Notes: generated from the sequence alone by a model not told the origin. DNA of 33,855 bases from Chloroflexota bacterium (GCA_020849725.1 JADLAZ010000009.1:1-33855); one strand, 5' to 3'. Shown: positions 23,097-31,705, counted from the first letter of the stretch. Made by a program: numbers and translations.

Positions 23097-24446
23097 TCAC
23101 GCCACCTCCACCAGCGCTTGGCGCGCGGTCTCGGCCAGCCGCGCCAACGGCACCCGCCACTCGTGGCCGTCGCTCAGCCGCCGCAGCGTGGCTTCGCCGC
23201 GCGCGACCTCGTCCGGCCCCAGGATGACCGCCAGCGGCACCTGACGGCGGTTGGCGTAGGCGAGCTGGTCGCCCAGCCGGCGGCGCGGCTCGAGGTAGAC
23301 CTCGCAGCGCAGGCCGGCGGCGCGCAGGTCATTGGCGAGGCGCAGGCTGTCGGCCAGGCCATCAGCGCCGAAGACCGTCACCAGCACCTCCGTCACCGTC
23401 GCCGGCGGCTGCAGCAGGTGCAGGTCTTCGATCACGTCCAGCAGCCGCTCCAACCCCAGCGACACGCCGGTGGCCGGCATCTCCCGGCCGCTGAAGACGC
23501 CGACCAGCCCGTCGTAGCGGCCGCCGCCGGCGATCGAGCCGACCTTCGGCTCGCGCACGACCGTCTCGTGGACCGGCCCGGTGTAGTAGTCCAGCCCACG
23601 CGCCAGGCTCAGCGTGAGCCGCACCCGGTCATCCGGCACGCCCAGGTCACGCAGCACCGGCAACAGCGCGCTCAGGTCCTGCAGGCCGGGCGCGGCTTCG
23701 GGCATGTCGCCCAGCCGCGCCACCAGCTCGGCCAGGATCGCCGCGTTGTCGCCCTCGACCAGCACCAGTTGCAGCACGCGCTCGGCCGCCTCGGCGGCGA
23801 TGCCGGCCCGGAGCATCTCCTCGCGCACGCCGTCCGGCCCGATCTTGGCCAGCTTGTCGACGGCTCGAATGATCGCGCCGGTCTGGTGCTCGGTCACGCC
23901 GGCGTAGCGCGCCAGGCTGCTCAGTACCAGCCGGTGATTCAGCTCGGTCACGAAATCGCGGAAGCCCAGCCCGTCGAGCGCCTCGCCGACGATCTGCAGC
24001 ATCTCGGCGTCGGCGACCATCGAGCGACTGCCGACGGTGTCGACATCACACTGCCAGAACTCGCGGTAGCGCCCCTTCTGCGGCCGGTCGGCGCGCCAGA
24101 CCGGCGCCATGTGGTAGCGCTTGAACGGCAGCACGATGTCGTTCTGGCGCATGGCGACGACGCGCGCCAGCGGGATCGTCAGGTCGTAGCGCAGCCCGAC
24201 CCAGCGCTCGCCGTGATCCTGAAACCGGTAGATGAGCTTCTCATCCTCGCCGTACTTGCCCTGCAACGTCTCCAGGTACTCGATCGCCGGCGTATCGAGC
24301 GGCTCGAAGCCGTGCGCCTCGAAGACGCGGCGCAGCACGCCCATGACGTGCTGGCGCAGCAGCATCTTCTGCGGCAGAAAGTCCCGCATCCCGCTCAGCA
24401 CCTGCGGTCGCCGCGCGCCACCACTCCGCTCGCCCGTCTCCGCCAT
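23097..24446 (-). CDS. hisS: Histidyl-tRNA synthetase
   Basis: A class II aminoacyl-tRNA synthetase that charges tRNA-His, 449 residues from the chosen start. Motifs: LSGMRDFLPQKM at the N-terminus; motif 1 region with DTPAIEYLETLQGKYG; YDLTIPLARVVA; motif 2 region RYHMAPVWRADRPQKGRYREFWQCDVD; the histidine-site loop ARGLDYYTGPVHE; motif 3 GGGRYDGLVGVFSG ... GVSLGLERL. The C-terminal anticodon-binding domain ends ARLAETARQALVEVA. Several in-frame starts exist. ATG 24446 (MAETGERS) is chosen as the closest to the usual N-terminus; 24515 would add 23 unlikely residues. No T-box leader is recognised upstream. The zinc-ribbon gene precedes it by 199 bases on the same strand. Confidence 0.96.
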   Translation of the reverse strand: MAETGERSGGARRPQVLSGMRDFLPQKMLLRQHVMGVLRRVFEAHGFEPLDTPAIEYLETLQGKYGEDEKLIYRFQDHGERWVGLRYDLTIPLARVVAMRQNDIVLPFKRYHMAPVWRADRPQKGRYREFWQCDVDTVGSRSMVADAEMLQIVGEALDGLGFRDFVTELNHRLVLSSLARYAGVTEHQTGAIIRAVDKLAKIGPDGVREEMLRAGIAAEAAERVLQLVLVEGDNAAILAELVARLGDMPEAAPGLQDLSALLPVLRDLGVPDDRVRLTLSLARGLDYYTGPVHETVVREPKVGSIAGGGRYDGLVGVFSGREMPATGVSLGLERLLDVIEDLHLLQPPATVTEVLVTVFGADGLADSLRLANDLRAAGLRCEVYLEPRRRLGDQLAYANRRQVPLAVILGPDEVARGEATLRRLSDGHEWRVPLARLAETARQALVEVA

Positions 24447-24645
24447 CGCTCCCGCCATCCTTGCCATGCCCGCCGCAGCCCAGCGCCCGGCGCGCTCGGT
24501 CCTGGATTGTTGCACGCCGCCCGCCCGCCGGGTAGGCTCGGCTCGCCCGGCGGCGCACCCCTCCCGGCCGCGCCCATTCCATGCGCGGTGGGCGCCGCCG
24601 TGACGGTTGAGGTGGCGCGGCCGACCGTTGCGCCGTGAGCGCGCC

Positions 24646-24984
24646 TCAGGCGTCGCTCGTCTCGGATGCCGGCGCGGCCGGCGTCTCGGGTTCGTCCGGT
24701 TCGGCCGCCAGCACCTTCAGGTAGAGCAAGTGCTCGTCGAAGCCGACCTTGAGGATGCGCCGGACCGTGTAGGTGAGACTATCGCGCACGACGACCGCGC
24801 CGGCCTCGTACCGGTTGAGGCGGATGTCGCGCTGCGTCACCGACAGAATCTCGTAGACGATCTGGCCGCACTGCTGGCAGGTCAGGTACTGGTGCGGCGT
24901 GTCGCTGCGCCCGGCGAAGCCACGCGGGGTCTGGAGCAGGTGGGGACTGCCACAGGTGGGGCAGAGGCGCGTGGACAAGTCCAT
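24646..24984 (-). CDS. Small zinc-ribbon protein of unknown function
   Basis: 112 residues. A zinc ribbon at the N-terminus pairs CPTC (8-11) with CQQC (~36-39). A beta-rich middle (QIVYEILSVTQRDIRLNRYEAGAVVVRDSLTYTVRRILKVGFDEHLLYLKVL) and an acidic Pro/Ala tail (DEPETPAAPASETSDA) follow. I do not recognise a family. The open frame extends to 25587, but that part overlaps the NfeD gene and is not protein-like. ATG 24984 has GGGAG nine bases upstream and an extended -10 promoter ahead. It could share a transcript with hisS. Confidence 0.7.
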   Translation of the reverse strand: MDLSTRLCPTCGSPHLLQTPRGFAGRSDTPHQYLTCQQCGQIVYEILSVTQRDIRLNRYEAGAVVVRDSLTYTVRRILKVGFDEHLLYLKVLAAEPDEPETPAAPASETSDA

Positions 24985-25049
24985 TAGAGCGACGCTCCCG
25001 GTCTGGCGCGACCGGCGGGCGAGGTGGTCACGCCGTATTGACGGCGCCC

Positions 25050-25058
25050 ATTGTAGCA
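25050..25058 (-). promoter_or_regulatory. Extended -10 promoter of the zinc-ribbon gene
   Basis: On the minus strand TGC precedes TACAAT (25055-25050), a good extended -10. TGGCGA lies 18 bases further upstream as a weak -35. Transcription would begin near 25043, about 59 bases before ATG 24984. Confidence 0.5.
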
Positions 25059-25101
25059 GTCGCCAGTCGTCAGTCGCCAGTGGGCCGGTGGGCCAGTGGG
25101 C
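25058..25101. repeat. Degenerate short tandem repeat
   Basis: AGTCGCCAGTCGTC is followed by AGTCGCCAGT and then by GGGCCGGT and GGGCCAGT units and a final GGGC. Units of 7-14 bases share the core CCAGT. It overlaps the -35 region of the zinc-ribbon promoter. Confidence 0.6.
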
Positions 25102-25255
25102 AAGACGAAGGGCCCCCACCCTCACTCTCGTCTGTGCGCGGCATCGCGGTCGGCCAGCACCGGCTCCTTCGCCCGCGGCGGTGGGCGAGCAAAGGGATGA
25201 GGGCCTCTGGCTGCTCCTGCTCGTCACCTGGCTCTCCTTCGCCTTCTGGCTCGTA

Positions 25256-25261
25256 TATAGT
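25256..25261 (+). promoter_or_regulatory. Possible -10 box of the NfeD-slipin operon
   Basis: TATAGT within the AT-rich TATATAGT, in very GC-rich surroundings, ~45 bases before ATG 25307. No good -35 is found at 16-18 bases. Confidence 0.4.
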
Positions 25262-25306
25262 GAGAGCGAGCCGGATGGCATGCCCGCCGGCAGCGGAGGA
25301 GGGACC

Positions 25307-26674
25307 ATGAGCGTGCATCGCTGGCTGGCGCTGGGGGGACTGGCGCTGGCGCTGGGTCTGCTGGCGGTCCTCCCGGCGCGCGCAGCCGGACAGGCAGCAT
25401 CCGGTCGGGCAACGGTGCCGGTGCTGACCGTCAACAGCGCCATCACGCCAGTCGTGGCCGAGTACGTCAAGCACGGCATCGACGAGGCTGAGCGCACCGG
25501 CGCCGGCGCGGTCGTCATCAAGCTCGACACGCCCGGCGGGCTGGACACAGCCATGCGGACGATCATCCAGCGCATCCTCGCCAGCACGGTGCCGGTGATC
25601 GTCTACGTCAGCCCCAGCGGCGCGCGGGCGGCCTCGGCCGGCGCCTACATCAGCTACGCCGCGCACATCGCCGCCATGGCGCCCAGCACGACGATCGGCT
25701 CGGCCAGCCCGGTCAGCATCGGCGCCAGCGGCCAGGTCGAGCAGCAATCGGAGGTGATGACCAACAAGGTCACCAACGACGCCGTCTCCTACATCCGCGG
25801 TCTGGCCGAGCGGCGCGGGCGCAACGCCGACTGGGCCGAGCAGGCCGTGCGCCAGGCGGCCAATCTGCCGGCCAGCGAGGCGCTGCGGCTGGGGGTCGTC
25901 GACCTGATCGCGACTGATCTAGACGATCTGCTGCGCCAGGCGCACGGCCGGACGGTCACGCTGGAGAGTGGTCCGACGATCGTGCAGGTGCTGGACGCAG
26001 CGGTGCAGCCAGTGGCGCCGACCTGGATCGAGAGCTTCCTGCAACTGATCGCCGACCCGACGATCGCCTACCTGCTGCTGTCACTCGGGCTGCTGGCACT
26101 CTATGCCGAGTTCGCCAACCCCGGTGCGATCCTGCCGGGGGTCGCCGGCGCGATCCTGGTGCTGCTGGCGCTGTTCGGGCTGGGTTCGTTGCCGGTCAAC
26201 TGGGCCGGCGCGCTGCTGATGATCCTGGCCTTCGTCCTGCTCGCCATCGACCTGTTCGCGCCGACCCACGGCGTGCTGACGATCGGCGGCGTGATCGCGT
26301 TCGCGCTCGGCTCGATGCTGCTGCTCAACACGCAGGGCAACCCGGCGTTTGAAGTGCTACCCGGCGCCATCGCCGCCGTCGTCATCAGTCTGGCGGCGTT
26401 TGCGGCGTTTATCTCGGTGACGGCACTGCGCGACCGCGGCCGGCAGGTGATGACCGGGCGCGAGGGGCTGATCGGCGCGACAGCGATCGTGCGCAGCCGG
26501 CTGGCGCCACAGGGGATGGTCTTCGTGCAGGGCGAGTTGTGGCGGGCCACCAGTCAGGGTGGGCCGGTCGAGCTAGGGCAAGCCGTGCGCGTGCTGGGCG
26601 TGCGAGGTTTGGACCTTGACGTCGAGGTGCTGGAGCCACAGCCGGCCGCGGCCGGGAAGGAGGAGCCTGCATGA
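25307..26674 (+). CDS. NfeD-family membrane-bound serine protease (long form)
   Basis: 455 residues. Signal/first membrane segment: [22 protein letters not shown]. An extracytoplasmic ClpP-like protease domain follows (~35-230), with the nucleophile S110 in [11 protein letters not shown] and the likely base K154 in MTNKVTND. This is the Ser-Lys dyad known from Pyrococcus horikoshii 1510-N. Then come about five transmembrane helices (~250-400), and a cytoplasmic OB-fold NfeD domain ([28 protein letters not shown]). ATG 25307 has GGAGGAGGGA upstream; the open frame back to 24899 is spurious. Its TGA overlaps the slipin ATG. In this family the protease works with the slipin in membrane quality control and cleaves stomatin-type C-termini. 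Confidence 0.93.
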   Translation: MSVHRWLALGGLALALGLLAVLPARAAGQAASGRATVPVLTVNSAITPVVAEYVKHGIDEAERTGAGAVVIKLDTPGGLDTAMRTIIQRILASTVPVIVYVSPSGARAASAGAYISYAAHIAAMAPSTTIGSASPVSIGASGQVEQQSEVMTNKVTNDAVSYIRGLAERRGRNADWAEQAVRQAANLPASEALRLGVVDLIATDLDDLLRQAHGRTVTLESGPTIVQVLDAAVQPVAPTWIESFLQLIADPTIAYLLLSLGLLALYAEFANPGAILPGVAGAILVLLALFGLGSLPVNWAGALLMILAFVLLAIDLFAPTHGVLTIGGVIAFALGSMLLLNTQGNPAFEVLPGAIAAVVISLAAFAAFISVTALRDRGRQVMTGREGLIGATAIVRSRLAPQGMVFVQGELWRATSQGGPVELGQAVRVLGVRGLDLDVEVLEPQPAAAGKEEPA

Positions 26675-27537
26675 CCAACTTGATCGGACCCCTGGTCTTT
26701 TTCGTCATTCTGGCCGTCATCGTCATCTGGTTCCTGACCAACACGCTCAAGGTCGTCCAGGAGTACGAGCGCGGCGTCATCTTTCGGCTCGGCCGCTTCG
26801 CCGGCGCGCGCGGGCCGGGCCTGATCATCCTGATCCCCGCCATCGAGCGCATGGTGCGCATCGACCTGCGGACGATCACGATGGATGTGCCATCACAGGA
26901 GATCATTACCCGCGACAATGTGACGGTGCGGGTCAATGCCGTCGCCTATTTCCGCGTCGTCGATCCCGGTCTGGCTGTCGTCAGCGTCACCGACTACATC
27001 CGCGCCACCTCGCAGATCGCCCAGACGACGCTGCGCAGCGTACTCGGCCAGGTTGAGTTAGACGATCTGCTGGCCGAGCGGGACAAGATCAACGACCGGC
27101 TGCAGCAGATCATCGACCAGCAGACTGAGCCATGGGGCATCAAGGTCAGCGTCGTCGAGATCCGCGACGTCGAACTGCCAGAGATAATGCAGCGCGCCAT
27201 GGCCCGCCAGGCCGAGGCCGAGCGCGAGCGACGGGCGAAGGTAATCGCCGCCACCGGCGAGCTCGAGGCATCGCGCGAGCTGACCGAGGCCGCCCAGATG
27301 ATGGCCCGCTCGCCAGCCTCGCTGCAGCTGCGGTATCTCCAGACGCTGGTCGAAGTCGCTTCTGAGAAGAACTCAACGATCGTCTTCCCGCTGCCGATCG
27401 AGCTGCTGGAGGGTCTCGACCTGCTGGTGCGCCGGCTGGCCAAGACGAGCGGTGACGGCGCTGCCGCGCCGCCAGCGGCCCCGGTCGCGCCATCCTGGCC
27501 ACCGCCGCCACCACCAGCCGGGCCAGTCGAGCGGTGA
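26671..27537 (+). CDS. Slipin/stomatin-like SPFH-domain membrane protein
   Basis: 288 residues. One N-terminal membrane segment ([15 protein letters not shown]) is followed by the SPFH domain ([59 protein letters not shown]). Next come the coiled-coil helix [23 protein letters not shown] and the oligomerisation segment [25 protein letters not shown]. The last ~35 residues are Pro/Ala-rich. The ATG overlaps the NfeD stop (ATGA), so the two are translationally coupled, the usual arrangement of this pair. It probably forms oligomeric membrane scaffolds that the NfeD protease acts on. Confidence 0.95.
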   Translation: MTNLIGPLVFFVILAVIVIWFLTNTLKVVQEYERGVIFRLGRFAGARGPGLIILIPAIERMVRIDLRTITMDVPSQEIITRDNVTVRVNAVAYFRVVDPGLAVVSVTDYIRATSQIAQTTLRSVLGQVELDDLLAERDKINDRLQQIIDQQTEPWGIKVSVVEIRDVELPEIMQRAMARQAEAERERRAKVIAATGELEASRELTEAAQMMARSPASLQLRYLQTLVEVASEKNSTIVFPLPIELLEGLDLLVRRLAKTSGDGAAAPPAAPVAPSWPPPPPPAGPVER

Positions 27538-27549
27538 TCGATTGGGCGG

Positions 27550-27568
27550 CGCCGGCGTCTTGCCGGCG
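27550..27568. terminator. Hairpin between the convergent slipin and barrel-sandwich genes
   Basis: CGCCGGC (27550-27556) pairs with GCCGGCG (27562-27568) over a five-base loop, 12 bases after the slipin stop and 14 before the end of the facing gene. There is no T-run. Confidence 0.55.
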
Positions 27569-27581
27569 TCGTCCGCGCCGC

Positions 27582-28724
27582 TCAGGCCAGCACTTCGAGA
27601 TTGGTCAGCGGCAGCGACCGACGCGCGCCGCCATCCAGCTCCACGTCGACCATGTCGCGCAGGATACCGTCGCCGGCTGGCCGCAGCGTCGGCGGCGACA
27701 CGACCGCGCCAGCCTGTCCCAGCGAGTGCGGATCGACCAGGCGTACCCGCGTGCCGACCTGCACGACGGCCGCCGCGGCCGTGGCTGGCCGCCCATCGGT
27801 GCGGCTGCTGGGGATGATGATCTCCGGCCGGCTCAAGCCCGCGCGCAGGCGCGTCGTACCGGCGAGCGATGCCTCCCGCCCCTCGCACTCGCGCAGCGTC
27901 TCAAAGACGAGCGCCGCCATCGGCACCCGGCCGAAGCCCTCGGTGACGATCAGCGTGAACGGCACAACCGGCGATGGCGTCGGCAGCCGCCAGTCGGGAC
28001 CACCGACGTACCAGCGCGGCCCCGCCCGCCCCTGGCTCTCCAGGAATGACCGCAGGTCCGCCTGATCGAGGCTGCCCAGCACCAGCGCCCGCACGCCGAC
28101 GGCGGCCGCTTTCTTGAGCGCGTCGACGCCAGCGGCTCGTCCCGCCACGACGACGGCGAGCGCCGCGCGCGCGTCCAACATCTCCGGCCGCAGGTCCTCG
28201 TCGCGCCGCTGGGTCAGCACATGCACAACGCCGACGGCCTCGTCGCCGATGCCCCAGATGCCGTGCAGGTGCGTGGCGGTCGTCGCGATCGTCACGCCGC
28301 GCCGCCCATTGATCGCCTCAATCGTGCCGGCGACGTGGGCTTTCAACTCGCCCCGGCTGGAGGCGGGCCGGAAGCGGATCTGCCCCGAGACGGCGTCGAC
28401 GGCGACCAGGACGCCGTCCTCGGCCGCGCGCACCTCGCGCCGGCGCAGGCCAGCCCGCGCCACCGACATCGTCTCCCCAGTCCGGTACGTCGCGCCGACC
28501 TGGCGCGTCAGTCCCTTCACCACCTCGCCCGGCGGCACGCCCATATCGGCGGCGGCGTCGATGATGAGGGTGGCCTCGCTGCCACGCCCGATGGCGACCA
28601 CTTCATCAGCGACGACGCGCTGGCCGACATCGACCAGGACGTCACCGTTCTCGGACAGGGTCCGCTCAACGCGAAGCAGGCCGTCTTTGACCACACACGG
28701 GTAGGGCGTGGGGTAGTAGTACAT
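27582..28724 (-). CDS. Barrel-sandwich-like protein with a C-terminal KOW/SH3-like segment, partner of the GlmL-like gene
   Basis: 380 residues; I do not recognise a named function. The N-terminus (YPCVVKDGLLRVERTLSENGDVLVDVGQRVVADEVVAIG) looks like a lipoyl/barrel-sandwich hybrid fold. It continues with a beta-rich stretch containing VEAIN-like GTIEAINGRRGVTIAT. The middle (VHVLTQRRDEDL to GFGRVPMAALVFETLREC) resembles an alpha/beta domain. The end (VQVGTRVRLVDPHSLGQAGAVV) has KOW-like form. No lysine in a lipoyl/biotin motif is apparent. The frame is open to 28802, overlapping the upstream gene. ATG 28724 has AGGAG ten bases upstream; ATG 28757 is an alternative. It is the last gene of a three-gene minus-strand operon. 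Confidence 0.72.
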   Translation of the reverse strand: MYYYPTPYPCVVKDGLLRVERTLSENGDVLVDVGQRVVADEVVAIGRGSEATLIIDAAADMGVPPGEVVKGLTRQVGATYRTGETMSVARAGLRRREVRAAEDGVLVAVDAVSGQIRFRPASSRGELKAHVAGTIEAINGRRGVTIATTATHLHGIWGIGDEAVGVVHVLTQRRDEDLRPEMLDARAALAVVVAGRAAGVDALKKAAAVGVRALVLGSLDQADLRSFLESQGRAGPRWYVGGPDWRLPTPSPVVPFTLIVTEGFGRVPMAALVFETLRECEGREASLAGTTRLRAGLSRPEIIIPSSRTDGRPATAAAAVVQVGTRVRLVDPHSLGQAGAVVSPPTLRPAGDGILRDMVDVELDGGARRSLPLTNLEVLA

Positions 28725-28762
28725 GCAGGCGTGTCTCCTGGTGTCGTCGTCGGCCATCGGCG

Positions 28763-30526
28763 TCAATCGTCGGTCGGAAGCAGGTCGAAGGCGGCCAGCC
28801 ACTCGCGCAGGCGCTCCAACCGGCGGCGCGGCTCGTCCGGCAGTTGCAGCGGCCGGGGACGGGCGTCGATGATCAGGCCGACGCTACCGCCACGGACGTG
28901 CGCCGGCGCGTCGAGCTGGACGGTCTGGCTGCTCCGGAAGGCTCCCAGGCCGGCGCGGCCCTCCAGCGTCAGTCGGATCGTCGCGGCATCGTTGACGCCC
29001 AGCGGCAGCACCAGCAGGCCGCCGCCCTTGACCTCGAACTGGCGGGGTTCGCCACCACCGTGCTGCAGCACGCCGCTGACCGCCCGTTGGCCGTCCGCTG
29101 CGCCGTGAATCACCAGGGCGGTCCCCAGGGGCGCCAGGGCATCGTGCTCCAGGATCGCCGCCGCGGCGGCTGGTTCGGCCTGCGCCAGGGCTCCCATCGC
29201 CGGCAGCAGCCCGGTCTGGTCCAGCGCCAGCGTCACCAGGCCGCTCTCTGGGGCGGGCTGCACGCCGTCGAGCAGGACGGCGGCGGCGGCGGCTGGGTCA
29301 CGCCAGCGGCCAAGCCACTGGCTGCCGATCACGACCTCGGCGCCGGCGCAGATGCCGCCGGCGGTGCGGCCGGCGGCCAGGTGGATCGCCTCGCGGGCGA
29401 ACGCCTGCTCGATCAGTTGATCGCGCGCATCGATCGATACGGTCAGCGGGCGCAGCGAGCGGTTGATCGCCCAGTGCGCCAGGTCGGCCTCGCTCAGCTC
29501 GAACGGCACCCAGCGGCGCAAGGCGGTAGCACTCGTCTGGCCGAGCAGGTTGGTGATGCCCATGGCCAGGGCGACATCAGCGACGACCGCGCCGGTTAGC
29601 CGCTCCGAGGTCGCCACATACAGCCCGATCGCCTCCTCCAGGTCGACCAGCGCCACTCGGCGGCGCCCGCTGCGCGCCAGGTACTGGGTGACCAGGCCGG
29701 CCGCCTTCTGGCGGTTGATAACCGGCACACTCGACCATCTGCTGACGCTCTCGTAGCCCTGGATGCGGTCGAGCGCCCGCTCGTCGGCCAGTTTGCTCAG
29801 TTCGGTCGCCAGACGCTCGGCCAGCGCGCTCGGCGAGGCGGCGACGAGATGGCGCAGCTGACTCGGCAGCCCGATCTGGTCGTTGAGCTGACCATAGATC
29901 GCCTCCGGCGCGATCACCAGCACCGGCGGCAGTGGCCGCTCATCCACCGGACGCAACGGACCGGTGGGGATGCTCAGCAGCCCTTTGATCAGCCCGATCA
30001 TGCGCGCCACTTGCTCGGCGTTCGGTGTCGGGCCGGTCACGAACAGGACCGTATCCGGCCGCCAGGTGGCCAGGGCCGCGGCATGCTGCGCGTGCCAGTC
30101 AGTCGGCCGCTGGCTGCGGCCGGGTGGCGCGATCGTGTAGGCCAGCGTCTCCATGCGGCGGGTGGCGTCAGCGATGGCAGCCACGTCGGCCGCCGAGGCG
30201 CCGGCGTCGAGAATGGCCAGTCGCCACGGGTCGCCGACATTGGCGACGGCGATGAAGGAGTCAAGGCCGTCGCCGTTCGCAATCTGCGGCACCAGCAGCC
30301 GGTCGCGCTTGAGCAGCTTGCGGCCAGCGATGTACTCGACTTGCTGGATGGCGGCCTGCAGGCCGATGGTCAGATCGTCGTGAGGCGGTTCCTGGGTCGA
30401 GATCGCCTCGCCGCGCGCTAGAAACCGGTAGGCGCCGTCGACACGATCGATGAGAAACGCCCGCGTCATGGTGCGGCCGAACTCGGCTACCAGGATCGAC
30501 TCGATCGTCAGCGATGCGGCGCTCAC
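28763..30526 (-). CDS. GlmL/MutL-type ASKHA protein without an adjacent mutase
   Basis: 587 residues, related to GlmL (MutL) proteins, which serve as accessory ATPases for B12-dependent glutamate mutase. It begins IESILVAEFGRTMTRAFLID, where the family has its first phosphate loop. Residues 432-447 (TLALDQTGLLPAMGAL) match the conserved GlmL C-terminal segment. The second phosphate loop, usually VDVGGATTD-like, reads VDLEEAIG (294-301), so nucleotide binding is doubtful. The last ~120 residues form an added beta-rich region (QFEVKGGGLLVLPLGV ... GSVGLIIDARPRPLQLP). The start is GTG 30526 with AGGAG nine bases before. No glutamate mutase S or E subunit is in the window. Its neighbours are the tail-anchored gene upstream (48 bases) and the barrel-sandwich gene downstream (38 bases). 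Confidence 0.8.
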   Translation of the reverse strand: MSAASLTIESILVAEFGRTMTRAFLIDRVDGAYRFLARGEAISTQEPPHDDLTIGLQAAIQQVEYIAGRKLLKRDRLLVPQIANGDGLDSFIAVANVGDPWRLAILDAGASAADVAAIADATRRMETLAYTIAPPGRSQRPTDWHAQHAAALATWRPDTVLFVTGPTPNAEQVARMIGLIKGLLSIPTGPLRPVDERPLPPVLVIAPEAIYGQLNDQIGLPSQLRHLVAASPSALAERLATELSKLADERALDRIQGYESVSRWSSVPVINRQKAAGLVTQYLARSGRRRVALVDLEEAIGLYVATSERLTGAVVADVALAMGITNLLGQTSATALRRWVPFELSEADLAHWAINRSLRPLTVSIDARDQLIEQAFAREAIHLAAGRTAGGICAGAEVVIGSQWLGRWRDPAAAAAVLLDGVQPAPESGLVTLALDQTGLLPAMGALAQAEPAAAAAILEHDALAPLGTALVIHGAADGQRAVSGVLQHGGGEPRQFEVKGGGLLVLPLGVNDAATIRLTLEGRAGLGAFRSSQTVQLDAPAHVRGGSVGLIIDARPRPLQLPDEPRRRLERLREWLAAFDLLPTDD

Positions 30527-30574
30527 TCGTTCTCACTCCTCTGCTGGGGGCCGGGCGCGGGTGTGGCGCGGTCG

Positions 30575-31189
30575 TCAGCGCGGCAGCAGCGCAACCACGA
30601 TGACGAGCAGCAGGACGACTGCCGCCGCGACAGCGAACCACCACCAGGGGATCGGGCGCGAGGTGCTCGACGCAGGCGTCGCCGCGGCGAGCGGCTCGTC
30701 CGGCTCGATGGCAACCGGCGTGCTGGCCAGCGAGGCGAAGATGGCCGCACCGGCCGACTCGGTCGGGGCGGCCGTCGTCGCGCGCGCGCCCCACACCGGC
30801 GGTGGCGCCTCGGGCGCGGTCAGCGCGGGCGCCGCCGGCGCCGCCCCTGCCGGCGTGATCCAGGCTGGCACGCCGCCCGTCTCTACCGGCGGGGCAGGCG
30901 GTGACGGTGGCGGTGGTTCCGCCGCCAGCCGCGTCAACCAGGCCGGGAGATCGTCCTCGGCCAGCAGCGCCGGCACCGGCTCTGTGTGGCGGCTGGGTGG
31001 GGTTGCCGCGCGCGGCGGTGCAGCGGTCGCTGCAACCGGGACACCTGGCGCCGGCACGGCCGGCGGCGGCGCGGGCCGCATCGCCGCTAGCCAGTCCGGC
31101 ACATCGACGGTGTCAGTCGCGGCGGCCGCATCGGTGGCCGCATCGGTGGACAGACGCTCACGATCGGCCGCGTTGGATACCGTGGTCAT
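30575..31189 (-). CDS. Tail-anchored Pro/Ala-rich protein with three PxWL-type motifs
   Basis: 204 residues. The body is disordered and rich in Pro, Ala and Thr. It carries three spaced copies of a short motif: DVPDWLAAM (29-37), DLPAWLTRL (80-88) and GVPAWI (106-111). A single C-terminal membrane segment (PIPWWWFAVAAAVVLLLVIVVALLP, ~179-203) ends the protein, leaving the body in the cytoplasm. I know of no assigned function; the motifs look like docking peptides. ATG 31189 has GGGAG eight bases upstream; the open frame to 31381 is unlikely. It is the first gene of the operon with the GlmL-like and barrel-sandwich genes. Confidence 0.72.
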   Translation of the reverse strand: MTTVSNAADRERLSTDAATDAAAATDTVDVPDWLAAMRPAPPPAVPAPGVPVAATAAPPRAATPPSRHTEPVPALLAEDDLPAWLTRLAAEPPPPSPPAPPVETGGVPAWITPAGAAPAAPALTAPEAPPPVWGARATTAAPTESAGAAIFASLASTPVAIEPDEPLAAATPASSTSRPIPWWWFAVAAAVVLLLVIVVALLPR

Positions 31190-31238
31190 CGTCGTGCTCC
31201 CTACCCTACCGGTCAACAAGCGTGGCAACGCCCGGCCT

Positions 31239-31256
31239 GGCCCATCCTCCTGGGCC
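31239..31256 (-). promoter_or_regulatory. Leader hairpin with an SD-like GGAGGA loop
   Basis: On the minus strand GGCCCA and TGGGCC form a six-base stem around a loop that is exactly GGAGGA, 50 bases upstream of ATG 31189. It may be chance in GC-rich DNA, or may bind ribosomes or a regulator. Confidence 0.25.
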
Positions 31257-31296
31257 ACCATGAGCATCGCCGCGAGGGTATCCTTTCCCCTAGCCG

Positions 31297-31305
31297 AGTA
31301 TAGCA
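31297..31305 (-). promoter_or_regulatory. Extended -10 promoter of the PxWL/GlmL-like operon
   Basis: On the minus strand TGC precedes TATACT (31302-31297), a strong extended -10. No clear -35 lies upstream. The leader would be about 100 bases to ATG 31189. Confidence 0.5.
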
Positions 31306-31676
31306 GTGGCGTTCGACCAGCCTGTACTGCGCCAGGCAGCCCAATTCTCCTACTCATGGTCATGGGACAGGCGCACATCACTCCTATACCGAACCTTTAC
31401 CGAAGCGCCCGCACACCTGGTCCAGCGGCCTCGGCGCCCGGGCGGACTCCCAGCCACTCTTGACTACAGCCGGGTGGGGCATCGCCTAGCCGGCGACGGG
31501 TGGCCAGCCGCCGGTCGCGCCCGATGCCACCCACCAGGACACCAGCCTCACGACGACCACGGCGCCTCGTCACGCCATGGCGACGTCCGTGTCGGCACGC
31601 CCCTGGCGCGGCGATGGCCGCTGGCGCGCACAGTTGGTATGCTCACTTGCGCGCCCCCAGCGTGGCCGCCGGTGCG

Positions 31677-31705
31677 TTGCCGCGCCGCCCGGTCGATGCT
31701 AGACT
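31677..31705 (+). promoter_or_regulatory. Sigma-70-type promoter of the FAH-family gene
   Basis: TTGCCG (31677-31682), a 17-base spacer, TAGACT (31700-31705). Transcription would start near 31712 and leave a leader of ~114 bases to GTG 31826. Confidence 0.6.

Larger units (their letters stand above)
24985..25306. other. 322-base divergent spacer between the zinc-ribbon and NfeD genes
   Basis: It holds an extended -10 for the zinc-ribbon gene (25050-25058), a degenerate tandem repeat (25058-25101) and the AT-rich TATATAGT near 25254-25261 ahead of NfeD. No gene is supported here. Confidence 0.6.

Noticed and set aside
23043..24638. A 531-codon plus-strand open frame over hisS
   Set aside because: It is antisense to an unmistakable HisS, has Gln/Arg/His-rich shadow composition and no motif.
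24447..24645. T-box leader for hisS
   Set aside because: No T-box sequence or specifier stem is seen. Only a 9-bp stem (24548-24556 with 24592-24600) is present, which is not specific.
24985..25587. Upstream extension of the zinc-ribbon frame
   Set aside because: It overlaps the NfeD start region on the other strand, reads through the tandem repeat and has no protein-like features. A ribosome site and promoter support ATG 24984.
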